Source: Spirosoma sp.
Lineage (GTDB): Bacteria > Bacteroidota > Bacteroidia > Cytophagales > Spirosomataceae
Assembly: GCF_026391055.1 (NCBI RefSeq)
Contig: NZ_JAPLET010000017.1
Span: forward strand, 372,001-436,000
Direction: 5' to 3'
DNA length: 64,000 nucleotides
Made by a program: the position numbers and the translations under genes. Under the pieces are notes generated by a model. That model saw nothing but the letters and a program-made list of their open reading frames with translations, had not been told where the DNA came from and did no database searches. Below are positions 26,450-36,343 of this stretch, one piece after another; position 1 is the stretch's first letter; every line of letters starts with the position of its first letter.

Positions 26450-27787
26450 TCAAAACGGGTTTAGGTACAGACCAAGACCCAGCCAGGTTGTTTGCTGTTG
26501 TTCGAACTGGCTGTAGGGCCGGAAACCGGAGTATCCTTCCAACAGGAATGTCAGGTTATTTTGAGTCCGTCCCACCTCAAATCCAATACCGGCATGAATG
26601 CCCGGTCGGAAGTCGGTTTGCTGCCAGAACTTAATATCGGCACCCCCTACCAGCCGGGTGGCTTTGGTCGAAGGTTTTTTGTAAAATGCCCCTAGTTGAG
26701 CACTCAATGGCTTACGCTCTTCTGTTTTACGCAGCACAACGCCAAGACCACCATACACGCGCCAGTTATTCACCGTACGACTGTAGGTGGCGTCCAGCAA
26801 TTCATAATTCACGGAGTTAGGCGATGGGGCCGTTAGTTTGTTCCGATAAATGTAGTCATCGCCCAGATGAGACGACAGGTGATACACCCGAAAACGGTAG
26901 TTGTTTTCTCCCCGACGAACGTTATAGATGATACTGATTTTGTAATCCGTATTAATAATTCGGCGAAGGGCTTTATCAGTCACGTCGTCATGGAAAGCCT
27001 CAAACTGCGTGAAGGATGCCAGATCCAGAACCCATTCTTCGGCATGACTGGCGTCGGTACTTCGGCGGTAGAATGGCTTAGCGAACCCAAAGGCAAATGG
27101 AACAATACTGCCGTTGTATTTCTGTCCTTCAGTCCAGTAAAGTGGTAAAATGCTTCCGTACGTTTGCGCTTCGAGCGGGTCCAGCAGAATAGGATCGAAT
27201 AAGTGCCCTTTGGGAAGAAACTCCTGCGTTGGCCGGCTGACGGATTCCTCCCGACCCGTTGCGGCTACAGCCAAAGAATCCACCGGCCGTGGCTTGCGTT
27301 CCCGTTTCACACGTTCAGGCCGGGGTGCCTTCTCCGGCTCCGGGGTGGGTGCTACGGGCGTGGGCTGCGTTACAGGCGCAGGCTCTGCAACTGTTTCTTT
27401 TTTGCGTTTTTCCCGTTTCTCTTTTTTGGTCGGCTCCACAACGGTTGGTGCCGAAGCAGCTGGTTGATCAACAGGCGAAGCGGGGACTGTTATCGCAGGA
27501 GCGGTTGTGGGCTTAGGCGCAGGAGATTGAACAGGTTCAAGAACCTTGCCTGCTTTTTTGGCTTGTCGCTGACGTTCTTTCTCGGCCTGTTTTGCTTCGT
27601 ACTCGCGCTGTTTCTGCGCCCACTCGGCTCTTATCTGACGCTCGCGCTGGACCTCCCTTTCTATTTTTTCCTTTTGTCGCTGCTCAGCAGGAGTTAAGAC
27701 TCGGGCTGGGGGCGTCGCGGGGGTTTGCGCTAAAGCTATTGTTCCTAGGTATAAAGTCAGTATAAGAACCGACAGTGTTTTTTTCAT
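26450..27787 (-). CDS. DUF1207-like outer-membrane protein with charged Pro-rich N-terminal region
   Basis: A 445-residue exported protein (signal peptide ending ALAQT). Residues ~30-75 form a highly charged Gln/Glu/Arg coiled coil; residues ~85-180 are Pro/Ala/Lys-rich; the last ~250 residues look like a beta-barrel with many aromatic, alternating strands ending in ...LGLGLYLNPF. The segment LFDPILLDPLEAQTYGS resembles the opening of DUF1207 proteins, often found as outer-membrane barrels. The family call is tentative. It probably shares a transcript with the dipeptidase upstream (48 nt) and purB downstream. Confidence 0.6.
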   Translation of the reverse strand: MKKTLSVLILTLYLGTIALAQTPATPPARVLTPAEQRQKEKIEREVQRERQIRAEWAQKQREYEAKQAEKERQRQAKKAGKVLEPVQSPAPKPTTAPAITVPASPVDQPAASAPTVVEPTKKEKREKRKKETVAEPAPVTQPTPVAPTPEPEKAPRPERVKRERKPRPVDSLAVAATGREESVSRPTQEFLPKGHLFDPILLDPLEAQTYGSILPLYWTEGQKYNGSIVPFAFGFAKPFYRRSTDASHAEEWVLDLASFTQFEAFHDDVTDKALRRIINTDYKISIIYNVRRGENNYRFRVYHLSSHLGDDYIYRNKLTAPSPNSVNYELLDATYSRTVNNWRVYGGLGVVLRKTEERKPLSAQLGAFYKKPSTKATRLVGGADIKFWQQTDFRPGIHAGIGFEVGRTQNNLTFLLEGYSGFRPYSQFEQQQTTWLGLGLYLNPF

Positions 27788-27835
27788 AAACTAAAGGCCG
27801 GAATTAAAAGAGAAACGAATTGCTGGAACCCTATT

Positions 27836-29197
27836 TTACTGTTTGAGGGCAGCGTAATGTTTATAGAAATACGGGATTGTTTCAATTCCCTTATAGAAAT
27901 TAAACAGTCCATAACTTTCATTGGGCGAATGGAGCGCGTCGCTATCTAAGCCAAAACCCATTAGAATTGACTTGATGCCCAGTTCTTGTTCAAAAAGGGC
28001 CATAATGGGAATACTGCCGCCCCCTCGGGTTGGTATGGGCTTCTTCCCCCAGGCATCTTCAAAGGCTTTGCTGGCGGCTTCAAACTCAACAGAATCAACA
28101 GGTGTCACGTAAGGCATACCCCCATGATGTGGCTCTACCGTTACGGTAACGCCGGGCGGAGCAATAGACAGAAAGTGATTGGTAAAGAGTTCGGTAATTT
28201 CATCTGGTGTCTGGTTCGGCACCAGACGCATACTGATTTTAGCCGACGCCTTGGAAGGCAGTACCGTTTTTGCACCTTCGCCGATGTAGCCGCCCCAAAT
28301 ACCGTTCACATCGAGTGTTGGGCGAATAGACGTACGTTCATTGGTCGAATAGCCAGCCTCACCCATCACATCGTTAATGCCCAGATCGCGCTTATACTCC
28401 TCCAGGTCGAAAGGTGCTTTGGCGAGTTCGGCCCGCTCCTCATCGCTTAGATCAGCTACGTTGTTGTAAAAGCCGGGAATGGTAATGCGTCCCTTCTTAT
28501 CGTGCAGGGACGCAATCATCTCGCACAATATATTGATCGGATTAGCGACACCCCCTCCATACACACCCGAGTGCAGATCGCGGTTAGCGCCCGTTACGTG
28601 TACCTCTACATAAGACAAACCACGCAGCCCGGTTTCCAGAGACGGCGTTTCGTTCGAGATGATGCTTGTATCAGATACCAGAATAACATCGGCTTTAAGC
28701 ATTTCCTTGTGGTTGGCGACAAAGATGCCCAGGTGGTCGGAGCCTACTTCTTCTTCCCCTTCAATCATCACTTTTACATTGCACGGCAAACCATCTGTGG
28801 CCACCATGGCTTCAATAGCTTTGATGTGCATATAAAACTGACCTTTGTCGTCGCAGGCTCCCCGGGCATAAATCCGCTCGTTGCGGATGGTTGGCTCAAA
28901 CGGGGGCGTATGCCATAGCTCATACGGATCAGCGGGTTGCACGTCGTAATGGCCATACACCAGCACCGTTGGCTTTGCCGGATCAACTAATTTTTCGGCG
29001 TAGACAATCGGATGACCCGGTGTCTCGAAAAGTTGGGCGTTGTCAAGACCAGCCGCCTGTAGCTTATCTTTTACAAACTCGGCGGCACGACGAACATCGC
29101 CTTTAAAGTTTGAATCGGCCGAAACCGATGGAATTCGTAATAACTCCAGCAGTTCATCCACGAACCGCTGCTTATTTGTTTCCAGGTAGGTAGTCAT
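27836..29197 (-). CDS. M20-family metallopeptidase (dipeptidase)
   Basis: A 453-residue cytosolic zinc peptidase of the M20/CNDP type. The five metal ligands are visible: His in YGHYDVQP, Asp in RGACDDKGQ, Glu pair in EGEEEVGS, Asp in VSDTS, and His in DALHSPNE. The lid/dimer domain (ANRDLHSGVYGG) lies in the middle. It should hydrolyse dipeptides; the exact substrate is unknown. No signal peptide. Confidence 0.94.
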   Translation of the reverse strand: MTTYLETNKQRFVDELLELLRIPSVSADSNFKGDVRRAAEFVKDKLQAAGLDNAQLFETPGHPIVYAEKLVDPAKPTVLVYGHYDVQPADPYELWHTPPFEPTIRNERIYARGACDDKGQFYMHIKAIEAMVATDGLPCNVKVMIEGEEEVGSDHLGIFVANHKEMLKADVILVSDTSIISNETPSLETGLRGLSYVEVHVTGANRDLHSGVYGGGVANPINILCEMIASLHDKKGRITIPGFYNNVADLSDEERAELAKAPFDLEEYKRDLGINDVMGEAGYSTNERTSIRPTLDVNGIWGGYIGEGAKTVLPSKASAKISMRLVPNQTPDEITELFTNHFLSIAPPGVTVTVEPHHGGMPYVTPVDSVEFEAASKAFEDAWGKKPIPTRGGGSIPIMALFEQELGIKSILMGFGLDSDALHSPNESYGLFNFYKGIETIPYFYKHYAALKQ

Positions 29198-29291
29198 TTC
29201 GAAGTGTGTAATGTGTATGGCTGATGTAGTACATAGGTAGATGAAATCCTGATCTTTTCTACATCGAGTAGCCGTATACCGTTAAAAGTTT

Positions 29292-29328
29292 GCCCCGAAG
29301 TTACGCACTTTTTGCGCAACGTCGGGGC
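29292..29328 (-). terminator. hairpin downstream of plsY
   Basis: GCCCCGAAGTTACGCA (29292-29307) pairs with 29313-29328 with two mismatches. It lies between the plsY stop (29377) and the dipeptidase start (29197) and would end the plsY transcript. Confidence 0.65.
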
Positions 29329-29376
29329 GTTGATTCGTTTAAGCGTTAGGCTTTGGTTTTGTCTCTTCCTTCGGTT

Positions 29377-30027
29377 TTATCTTTTTTTTCGCAAGCGAAT
29401 CAGGACGGTTCGATTTTCCTGCCCCCGTATCAAGCGCCCTATGTTCTTCTGGTGTGTCAACACAACAAGCAGGAACACCACAAAGCCGAATACGATTAAC
29501 AGGGGACTTTCCTTCTCGCCGAAAATTTGTAGTAGCAGTAATACCGGGAAAGCCAGCGCGGCCATAATTGATCCCAGCGATACGTATTGAGAGGCAATAA
29601 CAACCAGTAAAAAAATACCGATGCACACAGCCGCCATTTCCGGATGCGTCGCTAGTACCAGACCCAATAAGGTTGCTACGCCTTTTCCGCCCTTAAAGCC
29701 AGCAAAGATTGGGTACAAATGGCCCATCACCGCAACCAGTCCAAATACGATTTTGAAGGTCATAATTTCATTCTCCGTAATTACATCTGCATACCAAAGT
29801 AATGTTGAGAGAATAGCAGCCGTGTACCCTTTCAGAACATCTACCAGCATAACGATCGTACCGGCACGCTTGCCCAATACCCGAAATGTATTAGTTGCGC
29901 CGGCATTTCCACTGCCATACTGACGAATGTCAAGGCCAAAAAAGCCCTGACCGTACCAAACAGCCGTTGGAATTGAACCTAACAGATAGGCTATGACCAC
30001 CGTAATGCTAATGAGAAAGATATTCAT
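29377..30027 (-). CDS. plsY: acyl-phosphate glycerol-3-phosphate acyltransferase PlsY
   Basis: PlsY transfers an acyl group from acyl phosphate to glycerol-3-phosphate, the first step of phospholipid synthesis. The 216-residue membrane protein has the three loop motifs of the family: LLGSIPTA, GSGNAGATNTFR and GHLYPIFAGFKGGKGVAT. About five membrane segments; a basic tail. ATG at 30027. Confidence 0.97.
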   Translation of the reverse strand: MNIFLISITVVIAYLLGSIPTAVWYGQGFFGLDIRQYGSGNAGATNTFRVLGKRAGTIVMLVDVLKGYTAAILSTLLWYADVITENEIMTFKIVFGLVAVMGHLYPIFAGFKGGKGVATLLGLVLATHPEMAAVCIGIFLLVVIASQYVSLGSIMAALAFPVLLLLQIFGEKESPLLIVFGFVVFLLVVLTHQKNIGRLIRGQENRTVLIRLRKKR

Positions 30028-30102
30028 CAACAGAAATAAGTTATTACAGAGAAAAAGAAACGATCAACTTTATTAATCATTTCTGGAGAAAGAGTGCAAC
30101 AC

Positions 30103-30133
30103 CAAAATTAAGGCATTGTTACCAAACGGTCAA
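30103..30133 (-). promoter_or_regulatory. probable plsY promoter (TAATTTTG)
   Basis: Minus strand TTG, a 20-bp gap, then TAATTTTG (30103-30110). A leader of about 70 nt follows to the ATG at 30027. Confidence 0.5.
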
Positions 30134-30184
30134 CCATAGTAACCTATAAAACAAGTCTAGTACTAATTAACTTTCTGAACGGTC

Positions 30185-31465
30185 CTATTTACCACCTACG
30201 ACTACTTCCCGTAAATCCTCGGAGGCCAGGTAGCGATTAGCTGTCTCCATTATATCGGCTGGGGTTACCTGACGAATTTTTTGAATATACGTTGTCAGGA
30301 AATCCGTAGGCATTCCATCCAGTAGAACCACTTTATACCGGTCGGCAATTTCGAAGGGAGTATTCAATGATCCAACAAATTCGCCTGCCATATAATTCTG
30401 TACTGTTTCCAGTTCATCCGCCGATACCGATTCGCTTTGCAGGATACTTATCTCCTTTCTAATCTCATCCAGCGTTTGCTGAGTATTTTCTTTGTTAACA
30501 TCCGTTCCGATCAGGAAATACCCATCCTGCCGGAATGAAGGCATATTCGATGAGATTCCGTACGTAAATCCTTTCTCTTCACGAATATTTTTCATAAGCC
30601 GGGAGCCAAAATATCCCCCCAATACCTCATTGGTAACAAGCATTTTAAAGAAATCAGGATGTGAGCGGGTAAATAACCGGCGACCAACGCGGATTGACGA
30701 TTGAACGCTGTCCGGTTTGTCAGCCAGTATAGGAGACCGATCGTCGGAATGGGCGCTTCCGTTAAATGCCACGAGTACATCTGTGCGAATGGGTAACTGC
30801 CCCAGTTCGCGGTTAATCGCAGCCAGTTCATCTTCAGCGGCCTGTCCGGCCAGAATTATCTGAAAAGGCCGGTTACTGATAACCTGACTAAAGAAGTCAA
30901 CTACATCCTGCCGGGTAAGCTTTTCGACATTTTCGGGACGTTGGCTACGGCCATATGGGTGGTCGATGCCAAACAATTTTTCCCGGAACAGAACCCCAGC
31001 GAGGTAAGCATTCTTTTCGTAATTGACGCGTAGGTTCTGGAGGGTGATGTTCCGCAAGTCGTCCAGTTCCTTTTGCGGGAAGGTGGCTTCAGTAAGCATC
31101 TCCCGAAGCACAGGCAGCACGTTAGGTAAAAACTTGCTGAGGCAGTAAATGACAATACTAGCCCGGTCGGGGCCACTGTTAAGTTCCAAGAAAGCGCCGT
31201 ATCGGTCGATGTACTCACTAATCTGGGCTGATGTGCGTGTGGGTGTACCTTCCGCCAGCATTTTCATGGCAAAAAATGCGCTACCTGGCACCTGTTCATA
31301 CCAGGTCCCCGCATTAAATACGCACTCCAGCCGCAAAACAGGCTGCTGAGCGACCGCAATCAGGTGCAGAGGAATTCCGTTATCCAGTTGGTGAGACTGT
31401 ACTGCTGGCAGGCGTATTTCCTGGATAGCCTGAAATTCGGGCGATTGTGTTCTATTGAGCGTCAT
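30185..31465 (-). CDS. M16-family protein lacking the zinc site
   Basis: A 426-residue homologue of mitochondrial-processing-peptidase/PqqL-type M16 proteases. The fold is evident (LRLECVFNAGTWYEQVPGSA near residues 44-63; YGRSQRPENVEKLT; EEKGFTYGISS), but the HxxEH zinc motif is replaced: F64, M67 and K68 stand where His, Glu and His should be. So it is a non-catalytic subunit. Such proteins normally pair with an active M16 partner encoded next to them; none is in this window. The ATG at 31465 is used; a longer frame to 31531 is formed by the upstream hairpin. Confidence 0.88.
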   Translation of the reverse strand: MTLNRTQSPEFQAIQEIRLPAVQSHQLDNGIPLHLIAVAQQPVLRLECVFNAGTWYEQVPGSAFFAMKMLAEGTPTRTSAQISEYIDRYGAFLELNSGPDRASIVIYCLSKFLPNVLPVLREMLTEATFPQKELDDLRNITLQNLRVNYEKNAYLAGVLFREKLFGIDHPYGRSQRPENVEKLTRQDVVDFFSQVISNRPFQIILAGQAAEDELAAINRELGQLPIRTDVLVAFNGSAHSDDRSPILADKPDSVQSSIRVGRRLFTRSHPDFFKMLVTNEVLGGYFGSRLMKNIREEKGFTYGISSNMPSFRQDGYFLIGTDVNKENTQQTLDEIRKEISILQSESVSADELETVQNYMAGEFVGSLNTPFEIADRYKVVLLDGMPTDFLTTYIQKIRQVTPADIMETANRYLASEDLREVVVGGK

Positions 31466-31483
31466 GTATGTAAATGCAACAAA

Positions 31484-31549
31484 GAGCGAACGAATGAACG
31501 AGTGAAAGAGCGTTGATTGTCGCTCTTTCACTCGTTCATTCGTTCGCTC
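31484..31549 (-). terminator. perfect 29-bp hairpin with GAnn-periodic arms
   Basis: Arms 31484-31512 and 31521-31549 are exact reverse complements with an 8-nt loop. One arm is a run of 4-nt words (GAGC GAAC GAAT GAAC GAGT GAAA). It lies between the porV stop (31565) and the M16 start (31465) and probably ends the porV transcript, though there is no T run. Confidence 0.75.
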
Positions 31550-31564
31550 CTTACTTTATAATAG

Positions 31565-32767
31565 CTAGTTTCTATCATCCGAAAGGGCTTCATCATCGCC
31601 AATTCGGTTGCCTTTGTTGAAGTTAAGTAAAAGCGAGATACGGAACGTTTCAGACAGGGGGCTACCCTGTTTTACAGGAAGCAGGTACGAAAAATCTACA
31701 CCGAAACGATCCTGTAAGCGCAGACCGATACCGGTTGTCACGTATTTACGACCGCCTTTCTGGTTCGACTCATTGAAATAACCCACCCGAGCAGCAAACT
31801 GGTCATTATACCAGTACTCGATACCGGTCGAGATTGTTATTTCTTTTAACTCTTCGCTAAATCCACCGGGCGCATCGGCAAACGAGCCAAATACTGAACT
31901 GAAATAGTTCTTATTGGCATTTACATTTGTCTGCACGCCGTTCACCGTTTGAATATCGGGCGTAGGCACCATGAGTTTATTGGCGTCCAGCACAAAATTG
32001 AACTTGTTATACTGGTCAGAGAACAAGGTAAACCGGGTGCCTAACCGCAGGTTGGTTGGAATAAAGTAGCTCTGGGTACCGCCGTAATTGATCCGGCCAC
32101 CTAGGTTGGAAATCATACCACCAAAGGCCCAGCCTATTCCTTTACCCGTTGCGTTATCCCGAAATTCGTTCTGGTAATAAGCGCTGATATCGGCGGCTGC
32201 GGTCGAACCGGGCTTCAAACCGGCATTTGTACTGCCTGCTGCCAGGTTAGAACTAAGGTATTTAAGATCAACAGCAAGCGAAAAGTTTTGCGAGAGCCGT
32301 TGAGCAAACGTAGCTGTCACCGCATATTCGCGGGAGTTAAACGACCCGGCTGCTACGCCGGTAGCCGTTGTAAAGTCAACCGTCCCGAGGTCAAAATACA
32401 TCAGGGAGCCGCCTACTACTGAGTTCTTACCCACTTTCGAGTATCCGCTCAGGTAAGTATAATACATATCGCCAATCAGATTGCGCAGCCAGGGCGTGTA
32501 AGAAATAGAGGCCCCTTTGTCCTGCTTGGCAAATACCAGTTTCGAAGGATTCCAGTAAATAGCGTTCGCATCAGCATCTCCCAGCGCTACACCAGCCTCA
32601 CCCAGGGCACCCGAACGGGCATCTGGCGTGAAGTTCAAAAACGGAACCGATGACGTAGGAATATTTAGCTGCGCGCCGTTAAGCGTAGTTATTTGAGATT
32701 GAGCAGAGACAACAAACGGAAAAAAACTACATGCGCCGAGAAGAACATGGAAAAAATTGCGCTTCAT
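31565..32767 (-). CDS. porV: type IX secretion outer-membrane protein PorV
   Basis: PorV (LptO) is an outer-membrane barrel that carries T9SS cargo from the translocon to the PorU sortase. The 400-residue product has a signal peptide ending VSAQS, then VPFLNFTPDARSGALGEAGVALGDADANAIYWNPSKL, the hallmark of the PorV/FadL-like family, and ends in strands GFDFSYLLP... and SLLLNF. The neighbour upstream on the same strand is porU, the usual partner. ATG at 32767. Confidence 0.95.
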   Translation of the reverse strand: MKRNFFHVLLGACSFFPFVVSAQSQITTLNGAQLNIPTSSVPFLNFTPDARSGALGEAGVALGDADANAIYWNPSKLVFAKQDKGASISYTPWLRNLIGDMYYTYLSGYSKVGKNSVVGGSLMYFDLGTVDFTTATGVAAGSFNSREYAVTATFAQRLSQNFSLAVDLKYLSSNLAAGSTNAGLKPGSTAAADISAYYQNEFRDNATGKGIGWAFGGMISNLGGRINYGGTQSYFIPTNLRLGTRFTLFSDQYNKFNFVLDANKLMVPTPDIQTVNGVQTNVNANKNYFSSVFGSFADAPGGFSEELKEITISTGIEYWYNDQFAARVGYFNESNQKGGRKYVTTGIGLRLQDRFGVDFSYLLPVKQGSPLSETFRISLLLNFNKGNRIGDDEALSDDRN

Positions 32768-32826
32768 ATAATGAGAGTTGGTCAACGACAGCAACTGATG
32801 ATAGTATACTAGCAGCCCTGTGCGGT

Positions 32827-32834
32827 CAAAATTA
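32827..32834 (-). promoter_or_regulatory. -7 box of porV promoter (TAATTTTG)
   Basis: Exact TAnnTTTG on the minus strand, 59 nt ahead of the porV ATG, with only a T-rich stretch at -33. It would allow porV to be expressed apart from porU. Confidence 0.5.
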
Positions 32835-32884
32835 CAATGAAAGGTTGGATTAGAAAAAGCGAGATGATGTTTAAGTACGCGAAA

Positions 32885-35800
32885 TCATTTAGTTAATAGT
32901 ATACGGTATGTTTTTCTAGCCTCTGACCCATCCGCAGCCGAACGCACCTGAAACTGAACAAAATACATACCATTCTGTAGTGTTTGACCTGTATGGCTGG
33001 TGCCATTCCAGACGCCAACGTCCAGCACAGCAGCACAATCAGTACATTGCCCTGACTGTTGATTGAGTAATTGTCCGTTCAGATCATACACAGTCGATGT
33101 CCAGTCCAACGGCTCACCTGACCGGTTTAACTCGGCTACAAATGTTGTCTGGATACTAACAGGATTTGGATTTGCCCGCAGCGATCGCACTTCCAGCCCT
33201 GGTCGTTCTGAAACTAATAAGGTCAACGTGCCCTCTGCTGAATTATTGTTAATGTCCCAGGCTTTGACTCGAATTGTATACGTTCCGGGAGTCACATCAC
33301 GAAAGGTGTAATAAACATCGCCCTGCCGACCATCTGCCCCATTTGCAATGTAGTTTTCGTTCAAAATAACCGCTGGCTGGTCATTAAGCCGGGCAGTTAG
33401 TTCATGCCCCAGGCCGGTTCGGGTAATGTTGATGCCTTTATTGTCGGACAGTCTAATCCGTAAGGTTACGTCCGGGCCAGCCACACGCACTTTTTCACCT
33501 TCTGCTGTTGCTCCAACCACCGAGAGCGTTACAGCGGGCGGTTGATTATCAATAGTATCTGCAAGAATACTACCTCCTACCAGTAAATTATCGTAATTCC
33601 CCAACGCACTAAGTGTACTATCAGCCGGTATGGCATATAAATAGAGCTTCCCCGGCCCAACCGTATAGTCAATATCTTTGGGCATGGTAAATCTGACGGC
33701 AAATTGCCCCTGTTGAACCGGTACCTGCCCGGTGAAAATTGGATTAGCAAACACCTGATACGTCATCCTGGGGCTACCGGCTTCGGAACCCAGTGTAGTT
33801 CGTTTAACAGCTTTGTCATATAAAGCCAGCTGCATCAATCCCGAAAAATTGACTAGTCGTTGGCCCTGCTGGCGGATTTCGCCCGACAGTTGCACTGTCT
33901 GTAATGCCCTTAAGGTATCTGCCCGATTAACAGTTACTGCCTTACCGTTTACCTGCGTTAGTACAGCCTGAGCCGTTGGATAGGCTAATCGCAGGGATGG
34001 GTCGCCTAGGAGTGCAAAGTTTCTGTTGACCGGTCCACTTAGGCTGTTGTTCTTGGTACTCCGCATGACATCGCCTAAGCGGGGCATACGGCCATCAATC
34101 GGACTAAAAACAGCATCATAAAATGCCTGATTCAGTAGCAGATTTGTGTTGGCATACACGGGCCGGGTAGTTGTTAGCAACCCGATAGCGCCCCCTGTCC
34201 GGCTTAAGAGGGTTAACTCAGCACCCGAGCTTACACTTGGGTCGTCATAACGTCCAAACTGGCAGGTGGCCGTTACAAATAGCGGCAACCGTTTATTTTT
34301 CCAGGAAAGTATGTCCTGAAGTGTCACAATCTGTTCATCGGCAAGGCCCAGAATACCACCGTGACCACTGTAATTGATGATGAGCTGTCCATCTGCAATA
34401 CCCTGGTTGATCAGTTTATTAACCAGGGGTACCTTTTGCCCGGCACTCGTATTTTCCTGCGGATAATCGTCCAGAAATACCCGCTGGGGGCGGTAGGCAG
34501 GCGCAGTTTTCTCGACACTACGCGCCATTTGATCGGCGTCCTGCTGGTGGATATTGTAATCACCGTCGTCGGCAATCAGCATCAGACGGGTTTGCCAGTC
34601 GCCCGTAAGTGACGGATCGGAACTGTACCGAATGAGTTTATCAACAACCGTCCGGGCCTCCTCTACTGATTTTGCCGGTATCCGGCCAATACCAACATCC
34701 AGGCTGTAATCACCGATCTGGTTTTCGGGCCACTCCCCTTCGTTACTATCCATGAATCCGAAATAATCGTCGGACGAATAGCTTAATACCGGGTGCAATG
34801 ACTCCCGACTTTCATAGACGGGCACCATATTTGCCAGTTGGGCCGCGCTCACCAAACCACCGATGTTCCGGTAGTTGAATGTTGCATCGCCGAAAAGCAA
34901 TACATAGCGAAGTTTAGTTGGCTGCTGATGATAAAAATACCGCACCATATCCCGAATCGCCGTTGGGTCGGGCTGGCCGGAACCGAATTCATTAAGAGCC
35001 TGCTGAGTAGTTACAACCAGCACTGAGAGTTGGTCGTGGTCGCGTCGGAACTGAGCCAATCGGTCGGCCTGTTCACGCCAGGCAGCCGGGGTTACAATCA
35101 GCAGATCGGGTGCTGGTTGAGCCCGTACATTTTGGTTGGCAATCGCGTTCAGCGATGCAGGCGACAAGATCTGGACATCGCTGAAAAGAAAGTAGTCGCT
35201 GACTTTTGCCCCCAGCCAGCCAGCTTCCTGTGCTGCCGATAAAACATACCCCTGGATGATGGGGGTCAGCGGGTTCGTAACATCCCAAATACGCAGGCTG
35301 TTTGTGGCCTGCCGAACCGCATATTGCCCCGGCATCAACCGACGAACCCACATCGGCTTGTCGTACTGTCGAAGTTCGCGCCGGGTCTGAAGAGCCAGAA
35401 AGTTAAGATATCCCTGGGCCGAATACTGCCCATTTTTCCGAAAAGTCAGTGCCAGGCGAATTGAGTTAACGGCTGTTGTCAGCCTCGTCAAAAATGTATC
35501 CGTTCGGGCAACACCCTGATAGTCGTACTCATAACCCGAAATTGTGGACATGGGCATCGTTCCAACTAGCTGATCATTAAGCTGAAGCCTGAACTGTGTT
35601 GATAAAGGTGCTCCGGCAACGGCAGAAGCGGCCAACCGAATCGGAGTATTCGCAACAAGCCCGGCAACATCGAACGTCACTGTCTTTGTTGTATCGATGG
35701 TGAGGTAGTCGGCCAGCCACTCCCGGCCCGATCGCACAGCGGGCACTTTCAACAAGTCCTGTTCGTAAAACTGGTAATCGTCAAACGTCGTAACAGTAGG

Positions 35801-36343
35801 CGTAGCCGACAGGCTACCCGACGGCCGCTCCGTCATGCGCAGACCAGGCGTATCACCAATGGTCAGAAAATAGAAGGTTGTATCAGAATAGGCATTGAGC
35901 TGATGCGTAAACCGGCGGTTCGTTGAATCATATCGAACAACGTGCGGGCTTTGCCCAAAAAACAGGAGTGCGTCGGATGCGTCAAACCGTCCATCCGCTT
36001 CACCCTGTACCTGAATGGCATTTTCGGTCAGATCAGCCGGGCGTGGACTGGCATTGCGCTGGGGCAACATGGCACCCCCATTTCCGTACAGCCTTAAACG
36101 GCGGGGATCGGCAGCGGTAAAGGCGGGATTAAGCTGTGCTAGTTGTGCCTGACTGAGCCGATATACCCCCGACTGGGTTACACCTACTTTCACCCACACA
36201 CCCGTTTTCAAAACAGATTGCGCCAGCGCAGGTGATTGACTACTAAACACGAACAAATGGAAACAGAAGATTACGATCAGTTTTGCCCAAGCACGTTGCT
36301 TTAGCCATCCCGCAAGTCTGCTAATACATTCCGCCTGTTTCAT
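32885..36343 (-). CDS. porU: type IX secretion sortase PorU
   Basis: PorU is the surface sortase that removes C-terminal signals from T9SS cargo and attaches A-LPS. The 1152-residue product has a signal peptide (ending ALAQS), an N-terminal domain, and a gingipain-like C25 peptidase domain with catalytic His (NYSGHGG, about residue 661) and Cys (TATCQFGRYDDP, about residue 691). Ig-like and CTD regions follow, ending in a type A sorting-like domain (NPNPVS ... NGMYFVQFQV). It overlaps the SprT-like gene by four bases (ATGA). ATG at 36343. Confidence 0.95.
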   Translation of the reverse strand: MKQAECISRLAGWLKQRAWAKLIVIFCFHLFVFSSQSPALAQSVLKTGVWVKVGVTQSGVYRLSQAQLAQLNPAFTAADPRRLRLYGNGGAMLPQRNASPRPADLTENAIQVQGEADGRFDASDALLFFGQSPHVVRYDSTNRRFTHQLNAYSDTTFYFLTIGDTPGLRMTERPSGSLSATPTVTTFDDYQFYEQDLLKVPAVRSGREWLADYLTIDTTKTVTFDVAGLVANTPIRLAASAVAGAPLSTQFRLQLNDQLVGTMPMSTISGYEYDYQGVARTDTFLTRLTTAVNSIRLALTFRKNGQYSAQGYLNFLALQTRRELRQYDKPMWVRRLMPGQYAVRQATNSLRIWDVTNPLTPIIQGYVLSAAQEAGWLGAKVSDYFLFSDVQILSPASLNAIANQNVRAQPAPDLLIVTPAAWREQADRLAQFRRDHDQLSVLVVTTQQALNEFGSGQPDPTAIRDMVRYFYHQQPTKLRYVLLFGDATFNYRNIGGLVSAAQLANMVPVYESRESLHPVLSYSSDDYFGFMDSNEGEWPENQIGDYSLDVGIGRIPAKSVEEARTVVDKLIRYSSDPSLTGDWQTRLMLIADDGDYNIHQQDADQMARSVEKTAPAYRPQRVFLDDYPQENTSAGQKVPLVNKLINQGIADGQLIINYSGHGGILGLADEQIVTLQDILSWKNKRLPLFVTATCQFGRYDDPSVSSGAELTLLSRTGGAIGLLTTTRPVYANTNLLLNQAFYDAVFSPIDGRMPRLGDVMRSTKNNSLSGPVNRNFALLGDPSLRLAYPTAQAVLTQVNGKAVTVNRADTLRALQTVQLSGEIRQQGQRLVNFSGLMQLALYDKAVKRTTLGSEAGSPRMTYQVFANPIFTGQVPVQQGQFAVRFTMPKDIDYTVGPGKLYLYAIPADSTLSALGNYDNLLVGGSILADTIDNQPPAVTLSVVGATAEGEKVRVAGPDVTLRIRLSDNKGINITRTGLGHELTARLNDQPAVILNENYIANGADGRQGDVYYTFRDVTPGTYTIRVKAWDINNNSAEGTLTLLVSERPGLEVRSLRANPNPVSIQTTFVAELNRSGEPLDWTSTVYDLNGQLLNQQSGQCTDCAAVLDVGVWNGTSHTGQTLQNGMYFVQFQVRSAADGSEARKTYRILLTK

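Noticed and set aside
30185-31465. Loss of the M16 zinc motif by sequencing error
   Set aside because: The frame is intact and three separate residues differ by substitutions, so an error is unlikely.
31466-31531. N-terminal extension of the M16 protein
   Set aside because: It is encoded by the perfect hairpin and does not resemble a signal peptide.
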